Shown here: piece by piece, positions 18,741 to 25,966 of the stretch | Numbering within the stretch: the stretch's first letter is position 1 | How the letters are laid out: every line of letters begins with the position of its first letter | Assembly (NCBI GenBank): GCA_030849805.1 | Contig: JASANZ010001982.1 | Coordinates: 1 to 29,424, forward strand | Source of the DNA: Sergeia podlipaevii | Lineage: Eukaryota > Euglenozoa > Kinetoplastea > Trypanosomatida > Trypanosomatidae | Length of the DNA stretch: 29,424 bases | Direction: 5' to 3' | Translations under genes and position numbers: made by a program | The notes under the pieces: generated by a model | Database searches by the model: none | Told to the model about the DNA's origin: nothing | What the model saw: only the letters and a program-made list of their open reading frames with translations

Positions 18741-19119
18741 AAGGAAAAGGAAAAGAAGAACAGGAAAGAAAAAGAATAACGAAAATGAAGGAGAAAGGGG
18801 GAAGGGAGTATGAAGAGCGCTGGCGAATAGGAGGCAAACAAAACAAAAATGAGGTTGAAACCGAGGGAAGGAAACAAAGAAAGCTTCTCTATTCTCTCTC
18901 TCTGTGTTCTCCCTCCCTCTCTCCTTCTCAAGCAGCCTCGCGGCGACTTCGTTTCTTCGCTTCCCCCAATTTGTTTGTTTGTATTCTTCATGTATGTACG
19001 GCTAGGCTACTGGTATTCTAAAAAAAAAAAGAGTATATATAAGAAAAAGATATCGTCTTTGATGCAAACTCAGTGATGCTGCCATAGTCCTTCCCCCTCT
19101 TCTCAAGAAAGAGAGAGGA

Positions 19120-19397
19120 AGCTATGTTCCGATAATTGTGTGCGAGTCTTTCTTTGCGGTACTGAATCCCTCTCTCTCCTTCTCTTTCCTCTTTTCTCTT
19201 TCCTTTCAAGTTTCTTGCGCTTTAGATCTTTCTTCTCGGGCCCCCTTTCTTGGGGGCGGCATGTGCGCCGGGCCACTGGCGGCAAGGGGAGGGGGGGATG
19301 AGAAAAAGGGCAGTTTAGCAAAAAGTTCGCAAACAGAAGGGTTCGAACCTTCGCGTGAAATCACACCTGCTTAGCAGGCAGGCGCCTTAACCACTCN
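19120..19397. repeat. Tandem repeat unit, copy A (truncated by N)
   Basis: From AGCTATGTTCC at 19120 to the ACCACTC inside the tRNA at 19397, this copy is nearly identical to 19402-19681. Differences include a 4-nt change in the CT stretch, single substitutions (CTTTAGATC against CTTTGGATC, CTTGGGGG against CTTTGGGG, TTCGC against TCCGC) and one A in a homopolymer. Confidence 0.93.
19329..19397 (-). tRNA. tRNA-Ser(GCT), truncated at an unresolved base
   Basis: This is 69 nt of the same tRNA as the complete copies, from the discriminator end to the D arm. The 5'-most 12 nt (the 5' side of the acceptor stem and the first bases of the D arm) are missing. The sequence jumps at N (19398) to the start of the next repeat unit. 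The cut is more likely an assembly join than a pseudogene. Confidence 0.8.
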
Positions 19398-19398
19398 G
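19398..19398. other. Unresolved base N, probable assembly join
   Basis: This is the only ambiguous base in the window. It sits exactly where a tRNA gene is cut and a repeat unit restarts. Confidence 0.85.
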
Positions 19399-19401
19399 GG
19401 A

Positions 19402-19681
19402 GCTATGTTCCGATAATTGTGTGCGAGTCTTTCTTTGCGGTACTGAATCCCTCTATCTCTCTCCTTCTCTTTCCTCTTTTCTCTTTCCTTTCAAGTTTCT
19501 TGCGCTTTGGATCTTTCTTCTCGGGCCCCCTTTCTTTGGGGCGGCATGTGCGCCGGGCCACTGGCGGCAAGGGGAGGGGGGGATGAGAAAAAGGGCAGTT
19601 TAGCAAAAAGTCCGCAAACAGAAGGGTTCGAACCTTCGCGTGAAATCACACCTGCTTAGCAGGCAGGCGCCTTAACCACTC
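19402..19681. repeat. Tandem repeat unit, copy B
   Basis: This is the second copy of the 280-bp unit and contains most of the complete minus-strand tRNA. It begins just after the single N at 19398. Confidence 0.93.
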
Positions 19682-19693
19682 GGCCATATTTGC
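19613..19693 (-). tRNA. tRNA-Ser(GCT)
   Basis: This complete 81-nt serine tRNA reads AGC/AGT codons. The acceptor stem pairs GCAAATA with TGTTTGC. The anticodon loop CTGCTAA gives anticodon GCT, and the long variable arm (TGTGATTTCACGC region) is the class II mark of tRNA-Ser. The internal promoter boxes are intact: A box TGGCCGAGTGG and B box GGTTCGAACC. A T5 pol III stop on the minus strand (AAAAA at 19606-19610 on plus) follows the 3' end. CCA is not encoded. Confidence 0.97.
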
Positions 19694-19760
19694 TTGTTCA
19701 ACAACCGTACTACAACAACCATATAAATTTAACCTGCGCAGAAAGCTATGTCGGTAATAA

Positions 19761-19841
19761 GCAAATATGGCCGAGTGGTTAAGGCGCCTGCCTGCTAAGC
19801 AGGTGTGATTTCACGCGAAGGTTCGAACCCTTCTGTTTGCG
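19761..19841 (+). tRNA. tRNA-Ser(GCT)
   Basis: The mature region is identical to the copy at 19613-19693 but on the opposite strand. Anticodon GCT is at 19794-19796 in loop 19792-19798. The variable arm is long. The A box is at 19768-19778 and the B box at about 19820-19829. Pol III stop signals TTTTT lie at 19845-19849 and 19862-19866. It is divergent from the minus-strand copy, with 67 bp between their 5' ends. Confidence 0.97.
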
Positions 19842-19844
19842 AAC

Positions 19845-19866
19845 TTTTTGCTAAACTGCCCTTTTT
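19845..19866 (+). terminator. Pol III T-run terminator of tRNA-Ser
   Basis: Two T5 runs (19845-19849 and 19862-19866) follow the tRNA 3' end by 4 and 21 nt. The first should be the main stop and the second a back-up. Confidence 0.8.
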
Positions 19867-20181
19867 ATCTTTGATAGCGCTAATTGTGAGAAAAAAAAAA
19901 ATGTGGAGAAGAGCGAGGGAAAGTTTCAAAATGAAATGCAAAAGACTCCAAAGCAGCTGGAGCAAAAAAAAAGAGGAAGATCAGCGTGTCGAGAGGAGCA
20001 AGCAAAAGTCAGTCTGGAGAAGAACAAAAAGCAAGGGAAGTTGTTTTGTTTGCATAGCAAATTATATAGAGGCACTTCTGGGTGAGTACGCACACACAAC
20101 ATTACAGCATTTTTTATGGATAGGGTTCTATGGATATGGTTCTATGGTATCGTAGGGGGCAAAACAACACGTTTGTGTTGG

Positions 20182-21015
20182 TCACTTGTCAGGATAGTAG
20201 ATACTCCTCTGACGCACAGTCTTGGCGGCCCATTCCGCCTCCGCCACACGTGACCATTCCTTGGCGGTGAAGACGCCTTTGCCGAGTGCGCTTCGCATCT
20301 GGGTGAAGCTTGCCTTCGTGAACGCCTCAAGCCCTGCCTGGTCCCGGCTGCTGCTGCTCTTGTGGCTGGGTGACGACGTCGCCGCCGCATGTGCCGCTGC
20401 CTTTACCTTTCGGTGCGCCGACGCCACCTGCTTTTCAGCATGTGTTCCCCGAGTGGCAGAAGCAGCAGCAGCAGTAGCCCCTCTTCTTGAGCTGACCTTC
20501 TTCTTCTTTGACTGTTGCAAGCAGTCCAAGCGGAGACGGTACTGCTCTGCTAGCGCCTCATACTCCGCCTTCTTGGTTGGCGCCACGACCTCCCACGCGC
20601 CAAGCAGGTCTGCAACGAGTATCTCAGGGGGCACCTCAATGCGGTCTGGGTCGACACAGAGACGGGCCATCACGTACATGGAGAAGCCGTTCACTTGAGA
20701 CGCGGAGATGCCGTATGCCTCAAAAACACTCAGTGGCGGCGGCGCGGCCACTTGCGACGCGCTCAGCAGATCCGTGTTGACCAGGTACTTGAGGTTGGCA
20801 TACGTTCCACGCAAGACGCTGCGCTTCAGACGGTTGCGACACTGGTCCTCCACCATCATCAACTTGCGCACATGGCTCTCCTGCGCGGTGATCGTCTTGT
20901 GCCAACGCCGCTGTGCGGCGGACAAGGCACGCATGTACACACGCAGCTCCTCAACGGCCTGTCTGCCAGCAGCGACAGAGACGCGAGTTGCGACTACGGA
21001 GGAATTGCGTGGCAT
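20182..21015 (-). CDS. Probable HMG-box-like protein, possibly mitochondrial
   Basis: The protein has 277 residues from the ATG at 21015 (MPRNSSVVATRVSVAAGRQ). An upstream GTG at 21030 is not needed. The N-terminus has Arg, Ser and Ala with no acidic residue before residue 22, as in a mitochondrial targeting peptide. Residues 109-165 look like an HMG box: NGFSMYVMARL, then VPPEILVADLLGAWEVV, then KKAEYEALAEQY, with the aromatic and Trp/Tyr positions of the fold. A Lys/Ser/Ala-rich linker covers 169-225. The end (about 229-272, LEAFTKASFTQMRSALGKGV and EWSRVAEAEWAAK) may be a second, degenerate box. HMG boxes bend DNA. Mitochondrial candidates would be kinetoplast DNA packaging or a TFAM-like role, but this is inference. 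It is the first gene of the minus-strand cluster beside the switch region, so it is the last transcribed. Confidence 0.75.
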   Translation of the reverse strand: MPRNSSVVATRVSVAAGRQAVEELRVYMRALSAAQRRWHKTITAQESHVRKLMMVEDQCRNRLKRSVLRGTYANLKYLVNTDLLSASQVAAPPPLSVFEAYGISASQVNGFSMYVMARLCVDPDRIEVPPEILVADLLGAWEVVAPTKKAEYEALAEQYRLRLDCLQQSKKKKVSSRRGATAAAASATRGTHAEKQVASAHRKVKAAAHAAATSSPSHKSSSSRDQAGLEAFTKASFTQMRSALGKGVFTAKEWSRVAEAEWAAKTVRQRSIYYPDK

Positions 21016-21635
21016 AACAAAAGCGAGCACGTGTAAGGGGGGAAAGAAAAAGCAAAAGGAAGAAAAAGCTACCGCTTGGAATCAAACAGTAAAATACAGG
21101 AGTTGGTAAGTAAAGAGTGGCGACAGCCCCAGCTATAGGTGAAGAGCTAGAAGGTCAGTGATGCTCGCTAGTACGTGGGTAGGGAGTATTGCGAGGTCAA
21201 CACACTACACACACACACACACTGCTCTGGTATGGGTAACTAAAAGTAACAGAATGTATAAAGATGCACACTCGCTCTCGCTCTGATTTTTTTATATGTT
21301 TTTTTTTTTTTTAATGTAAGAGCAACGACAGAGAGTTGATAAACCCGACCGCTACAAGAATACACGGCTGAAAAGTAAAGCAAAAAAAAAAAAAAGGAGG
21401 CAGTGAAGAAAAAATTGAAGGTTCCAAGAGAACAGTACAGCAAGAGGCAACATCGAGCAAACAACCATAGACAGCGTATTGCATTCTAAGCAAAAAGACA
21501 AAAAGAAAACTTTAAAAAAGAAGCAATTGCTTCTCATCCAAAAAAAAATAGATTGCTTTTGCTTATCGGAATTCCTTCGTGCTTCATATAGCACGCAATC
21601 CACCATCACAGTGGGAAACCCCACTATCCCTTCTC
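21016..21635 (-). other. Intergenic region between HMG-like and CID genes
   Basis: It contains (AC)n near 21203-21221, a T-run at 21300-21312 and an A-run at 21381-21394. On the minus strand the tract at 21378-21417 is pyrimidine-rich and is followed by CTTTTCAG (AG at 21368-21369), a good splice acceptor candidate for the 20182-21015 gene. Another pyrimidine block (minus strand, 21043-21070) has no AG between it and the ATG. No gene is seen. Confidence 0.6.
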
Positions 21636-22934
21636 TTAGTGCGCTACTGGGTCTCCCTCACGCTCCCTCTTGCGAGCCACACTAAACACATCTGATGTGT
21701 TGCGGTCCCCTTGGGTGTCCACGCGCGCCTGGAAGGATGCCAGGTTGGCCATGTCCTTCTCACTCAGCCACTGCTGTGCCGTGGGGAACCAGCGCCGCAC
21801 AGCCCCACCACTGGCCTGCATTGAAGCTGGCACGCGGAACGGTCGAGTCGTGTTGGCCTCCTTCTTGGGATAGTAAAGCTGCTGCTGGGCCCCACCCGGC
21901 CCCGTCGACACCGTGTGCCTCCGCTTTCGCAGCTCACCAAAGCCTGTCCGCTGTGACAGTGACTGCCGCTGGAAGGTGTCAGAGAAGAGTGGGCTGGTGT
22001 ATCGGATCGGCTGCGTGCCTACTCCATGAGTCACATCACTCGTCTCAGCGTCCTCGTCGCCTTGTGAGGCGTTGAGGCGGCTCAGCAGCCGACCAAGAGC
22101 ATTTCGAGCATTCTTCTCCTCCTCTGTGTCAACAGCAGGCCCGCCGCTGCCCTGCTGCTGCTGCTTCTGCTGCTCCGCGCCATCACGACTGACAGTCTTC
22201 CCAATGCCAGACTCCCTCCGCAGCTCCGTCAGCACTCCCTGCAAGAACGTCAGAGCCACCTGTGAGGGTCCGGTAAAGCGCTCCTGCACAATGAGATCGG
22301 TGTACAGGCGTGCGCGCTGCGGGGGCAGCTTCTCAAGCAACGTTGCGCAGCCCTGCAGCGTTGCACGGAACATCTTCACCTGCCCCACAGTGAAGCTAGG
22401 AGAAGGCGAGGGGCCGCCCCCGCTACTACCTTCCCCTCCGCCTCCCTGCTGGGTCTGCTCCGAGCGGTTTCCATCAGGTCCCTCCCCCTCGGTGCTAGCA
22501 GCAGAAGAGGAAGCAGTTGCCCCTTCCACGATGGCCTTCACTAATGTGTCGCCCAGGGCAGCCTCGACAAGGCCGCGTGTCCGCCAGCGCCGCGCCACAC
22601 GGGCCGCCTTGTCCTTCACCTGCTGCTCCTGGCCAGCGAAGTGTGCAAAGAGAGGTGGCGCAACTGCCCAAAACTCCTTCAAGACCGCGTCCAGTGCGGC
22701 CGCCTCACCACCTCCTGCTTGTTTCTGCTGCCCTAGCATGCCATCCACTAGGCAAACAACAGGAAAGGCGCCAGAGATGCGTTCCGCGGTGAAACGCTGA
22801 GCAAGCGCTACCGCCACTCGTGTGGGGGTCACACCGGCAGAAAGCACAGCGCTCGTGAGGGTCTGCAGTGCGTGAGTGATGAGGTCTTTCGACTCGCGTG
22901 TCAGAGCGTCTAATGCAGACTGAAAGGCCTCCAT
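21636..22934 (-). CDS. CID (CTD-interacting domain) protein, possible mRNA 3'-end/transcription factor
   Basis: The protein has 432 residues from the ATG at 22934 (MEAFQSALDALTRESKDLI). Residues 1-128 fit the eight-helix CID fold of Pcf11, Rtt103 and SCAF/RPRD proteins. A first-helix pair comes before VTPTRVAVALAQRFTAE, then the central FPVVCLVDGMLGQQ helix, then FWAVAPPLFAHFAGQ and VKDKAARVARRWRTRGLV, matching the family's F-x-x-W-x-x-R/V pattern. The rest is mostly disordered: Gly/Ser/Pro and Gln tracts, a short helical stretch at about 170-230 with QVKMFRATLQGCATLLEKLP, and basic motifs (ELRKRRHTV, and near the end RKREREGD). CID proteins bind the phosphorylated RNA polymerase II CTD and couple transcription to 3'-end formation or termination. 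Trypanosomatid pol II lacks the usual heptads, so the ligand is uncertain. Confidence 0.75.
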   Translation of the reverse strand: MEAFQSALDALTRESKDLITHALQTLTSAVLSAGVTPTRVAVALAQRFTAERISGAFPVVCLVDGMLGQQKQAGGGEAAALDAVLKEFWAVAPPLFAHFAGQEQQVKDKAARVARRWRTRGLVEAALGDTLVKAIVEGATASSSAASTEGEGPDGNRSEQTQQGGGGEGSSGGGPSPSPSFTVGQVKMFRATLQGCATLLEKLPPQRARLYTDLIVQERFTGPSQVALTFLQGVLTELRRESGIGKTVSRDGAEQQKQQQQGSGGPAVDTEEEKNARNALGRLLSRLNASQGDEDAETSDVTHGVGTQPIRYTSPLFSDTFQRQSLSQRTGFGELRKRRHTVSTGPGGAQQQLYYPKKEANTTRPFRVPASMQASGGAVRRWFPTAQQWLSEKDMANLASFQARVDTQGDRNTSDVFSVARKREREGDPVAH

Positions 22935-23500
22935 ATTTTGGCGCTGATCTAAAACCGTCTCCTTCCTATATATATGTACCTTTTCTCTTTGAAAGAGGGG
23001 GGTGTATGTGTATTCTACTGTCCTACAAGGGCTGCTCTATTTTTTTTTTCTTCCTAAAAGTCAGCCACACACTCTTTCAGAGGAGGAAAATAAAATTACA
23101 TGACAGTAATAAAAGAAAAAAGGGAGAAGAGAGGGAAAAAAAATACCAAAAAAAAAAAAAGAAGAACGCATTAAGGGGAATCTATTAAATTCTCATAGCA
23201 TAGCAGCAGCAGCGCAGTGCAAGCAGAATACAAACAAAATGACTGCATCTGGCAGAGGAAAAAAAAAGAAAAGAAAAAGCAAGGCAACTATGTACAAACA
23301 CGTAACACAATGTTTCCTTTGTCTCGTCTGAGAGGTCTGTGTCTGTGTAGCACATGATCTCTCTCCCCCCCTTGCAGATGCGAAAAAGGAGAGGCGCCAT
23401 TGAGCCTTTTTTATTTTGGTGGGGTGAAATGCTAATAATTGTATCCTCTCTCTCTCTCTCGTTCCCACATACACATCCATCGTATATACCCCTCACTCGC
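22935..23500 (-). other. Intergenic region upstream of CID gene
   Basis: A (TA)n tract lies at 22967-22975, 33 nt upstream of the CID start. Minus-strand pyrimidine-rich blocks lie at 23080-23164 (A-rich on plus), with AG candidates just downstream, for example at 23074-23075. A (CT)n run is at about 23447-23460 on plus. No gene is seen. Confidence 0.6.
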
Positions 23501-25009
23501 TCACGCCTTTTCTTCTTCTGTACTACTCTCAAAGCCATCGGTATCGCCAAGCAATACCGTTTCTTCTCCAAGACAGCACAGTCGTGCCTTGACTCCGAAC
23601 GGAAGCGTATCCTTCAGAGCCGCCTGTATCGCCGCACGCTTCGCGGTGCCACACAGTACTACCACCTCCGACACTGCCCCTGTCGCTCCTGCACCTCCAG
23701 GAAGGGATGAGGCGTTAGAGGGGATGGAAGAAGAAGAAGCTGCTCCATCGACTGCGCCATGCGTGTTGCTCAGCAGCGCACCAACCACGTCCTCGGCATC
23801 TAGCATCTCATCCACTACAACTAACTCACACGGTGCCACCCCGCACTGACGCATCAGCTGTTGTCGATGAGCACCAATGCTTTCTGAGTCGAGGCTAGGT
23901 CTATGCAAGAAGCACGCCGTGTAGCAGCCGCTCTTCAGCTCCAGCGCCGGCAGCAACGAGAACCACTCCGGTGGTGTGGTAGCGGTAGCGTCTGCGGCGG
24001 ATGCGAGAGAAGTAAGGTCAACGATCAAAAGCAGCGGCGCGGTGCGACGTGTGGCACGCACAGACACCCGCGCCTTCACATCAAAGGACTGCTGAATGTG
24101 TGGTTGCTGCAGAAAGCGAACCCACTCCGCCCGATCAGCAGGACACACGTCAGCAGGAAGGAGCGGGCTCACTAAATGAAAACTCGTCCACAGTGGCAGA
24201 CGCCTCCCGCGGCCGAGGAGTTCCAGCGCACGCTCCAGCGCTAGCACCTCGCGCATGTGACTAGAGAAGACACCACTGAAGCGTTGGGAATTGTGAGGGG
24301 ACGCTGGATCAGTGAAGGTACCCCCCGCAACAGCACTGGCTCTTCCATAAGCAAGCGTGTTATGGCTAGCGGCATGGTACAGTGGTACGCCTGTGGTGGC
24401 GGAGCGGGTGACGACGAGCGTATCTGCAAAGTGCTTCTGAACCCACTGGCCCAGACTGTCCGCTCCAGCTAAAGACTTGCACACATTCTGCTGCAGCTGT
24501 GGGCACTTCTTCCTCAGGCGGCGCAGAAAGTCAGTCTCTGTGACTCCCTCAATGGGTATTTGCCGTGCAATCTCTGCAATCACGCGTGGCCAGTCAAACG
24601 GCATAACGCCCTCGTCCTCTACTTTCCACGCCTCACCCCCCATAACACAATGCCACGCGCTCACCGCTCTCCATGCAGCCTCTAGTGCACCATCTGATAA
24701 CGCCTCCTGCTCATTGACACTACCAGCCTCGCCACCGTAGCCCAACGAATGGCGCAGGAGACGCTCAAAGTCTCGTCTTGGCATCACCTTGCGATTTGTA
24801 GGGGACGTAGCGGCGGAAGCACGCAGTAGACCTTGTAAGGTGCGTGATACCTTCCCTGGATTAAGCACAGGTACCGTGAGATCCTGAGGAGAGGCAGAGA
24901 CCGCAGAGGAAGAAGACTGAGCATAAGATCTGAATGAGAAGTGGGTGGTGTGTAGGTCAGTGGCAAGCAGACAGCCGCGAGGTGCTAACTTTCTAAACTG
25001 TCGAAGCAT
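23501..25009 (-). CDS. Hypothetical protein, probably mitochondrial; weak LOTUS/NYN-like features
   Basis: The protein has 502 residues from the ATG at 25009 (MLRQFRKLAPRGCLLATD). The start is Arg/Lys/Leu-rich with no acidic residue before residue 18, as in a mitochondrial presequence. I do not recognise the family with confidence. Residues about 140-200 (FDWPRVIAEIARQIPIEGV, then LRRLRKKCPQLQ) have the size and pattern of a small winged-helix (OST-HTH/LOTUS-like) module. Residues about 315-495 alternate beta and helix: LLLIVDLTSL, YTACFLHRPSLDSESIGAHR, ELVVVDEMLDAEDVVGALL, VVVLCGTAKRAAIQAAL, and a final GDTDGFESSTEEE. That could be a degenerate PIN/NYN nuclease-like fold in a mitochondrial RNA-processing factor. 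The key catalytic acidic set is not clearly there, so this is speculative. Confidence 0.8.
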   Translation of the reverse strand: MLRQFRKLAPRGCLLATDLHTTHFSFRSYAQSSSSAVSASPQDLTVPVLNPGKVSRTLQGLLRASAATSPTNRKVMPRRDFERLLRHSLGYGGEAGSVNEQEALSDGALEAAWRAVSAWHCVMGGEAWKVEDEGVMPFDWPRVIAEIARQIPIEGVTETDFLRRLRKKCPQLQQNVCKSLAGADSLGQWVQKHFADTLVVTRSATTGVPLYHAASHNTLAYGRASAVAGGTFTDPASPHNSQRFSGVFSSHMREVLALERALELLGRGRRLPLWTSFHLVSPLLPADVCPADRAEWVRFLQQPHIQQSFDVKARVSVRATRRTAPLLLIVDLTSLASAADATATTPPEWFSLLPALELKSGCYTACFLHRPSLDSESIGAHRQQLMRQCGVAPCELVVVDEMLDAEDVVGALLSNTHGAVDGAASSSSIPSNASSLPGGAGATGAVSEVVVLCGTAKRAAIQAALKDTLPFGVKARLCCLGEETVLLGDTDGFESSTEEEKA

Positions 25010-25966
25010 TTGCCGCCCTTCAGTGTAGCTATTGAGAATATATATAGGGGTGACAACGAGAACAAGGAATAAGTGTCGTTGTGTTGCTGTGGAAAGAACT
25101 GCTTTACTGCGCGATATGATTCTGAGAGAAATATATATACAGTTATATTTATGATAATAATAATGAGCTAAACACCTTGCGTAGTGAAGGGTATATAGAT
25201 GTGTATGGATGGCCTGTGAAGTTCTTACAAACGCAAAGAAAGCGCGTGCACAACCAGACTTCCAGTAAAGTTTCTATATATATATAGGCAAAATAAATAA
25301 AAAAAAATGAGGGAAAACAAAAGGGAAACAGCACAATTGAGAAATAAAATAAAAAGTTTGAATAAGATAAATAGAGATATATACTAGGAAGGAACGCACG
25401 TGTTGGCATGTGTGCACATGACTGCATCTACAGGCGCATATCCATCGGCATATATATATATATATGTGTGTGTGTATGCATGTATGGTGCTCAGAAGAGC
25501 TACTCTACACACTATGGCCCTCGCATCAACTTTTCTTTTGTTTGTGCGTATTTTACCGTGTGCGGGGAAACCACCTACGCTCCTCCCTATCAGCGTTATT
25601 TATTGCTTAGTTACCATCTTCACTTCCCCCCCCCCTTTCTCCTTCTCACCCTCACACATACACACACTCTCATGCCTATTACATATCGTGTGTGTGCTTA
25701 TCAAAATGTTATGCTTAACCGCTGTCTCTCTCATAGTCACAAAGTGCTTCATCTTCTTTCATCCACCCCCCACCCTTTTCTGATAATAGTCAGTCGAAGC
25801 CCCCGTGAGAAGAAAGAAAATATAAAAATAGAAATAATATGAAAACTAGGAAGAGAGGAAAAAAAAAAAGATATCATGGCCCACTCGCATCAATACTTTT
25901 CTATCTCTTCCTGCAGAGAGAGCTATCCCTTCTATTCCTTCTGCCGTAAATGACGAAGGGGCCACA
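25010..25966 (-). other. Intergenic region between the 23501 gene and the helicase
   Basis: It contains TA tracts at 25037-25046, 25130-25140, 25274-25287 and 25449-25465, and an A/G-rich block at 25288-25345 (a pyrimidine tract on the minus strand). A C-run lies at about 25627-25637. Frames at 25400-25783 and 25408-25842 are repeat-derived. No gene is seen. Confidence 0.65.

Larger units (their letters stand above)
19588..19866. repeat. Inverted repeat of tRNA-Ser, 106-bp arms
   Basis: The arms 19588-19693 and 19761-19866 are reverse complements with one mismatch (19612 against 19842). They cover the whole tRNA plus 25 nt of 3' flank, and the spacer is 67 bp. Confidence 0.95.
18741..20181. 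other. Convergent strand-switch region
   Basis: The last plus-strand stop (18740) and the first minus-strand stop (20182) face each other across 1441 bp. The region has purine-rich sequence at 18741-18890, a pyrimidine-rich stretch at 18886-18940, a duplicated unit of about 280 bp, and tRNA-Ser genes. Convergent switches carrying pol III genes are a recurring layout in trypanosomatid chromosomes and mark where pol II units end. Confidence 0.9.

Noticed and set aside
19240..19258. GCCCCC/GGGGGC hairpin in repeat copy A as a bacterial-type terminator or small RNA
   Set aside because: Copy B breaks the stem (GGGGG becomes TGGGG) without compensation, and it lies beyond the tRNA T-run. No support for a function.
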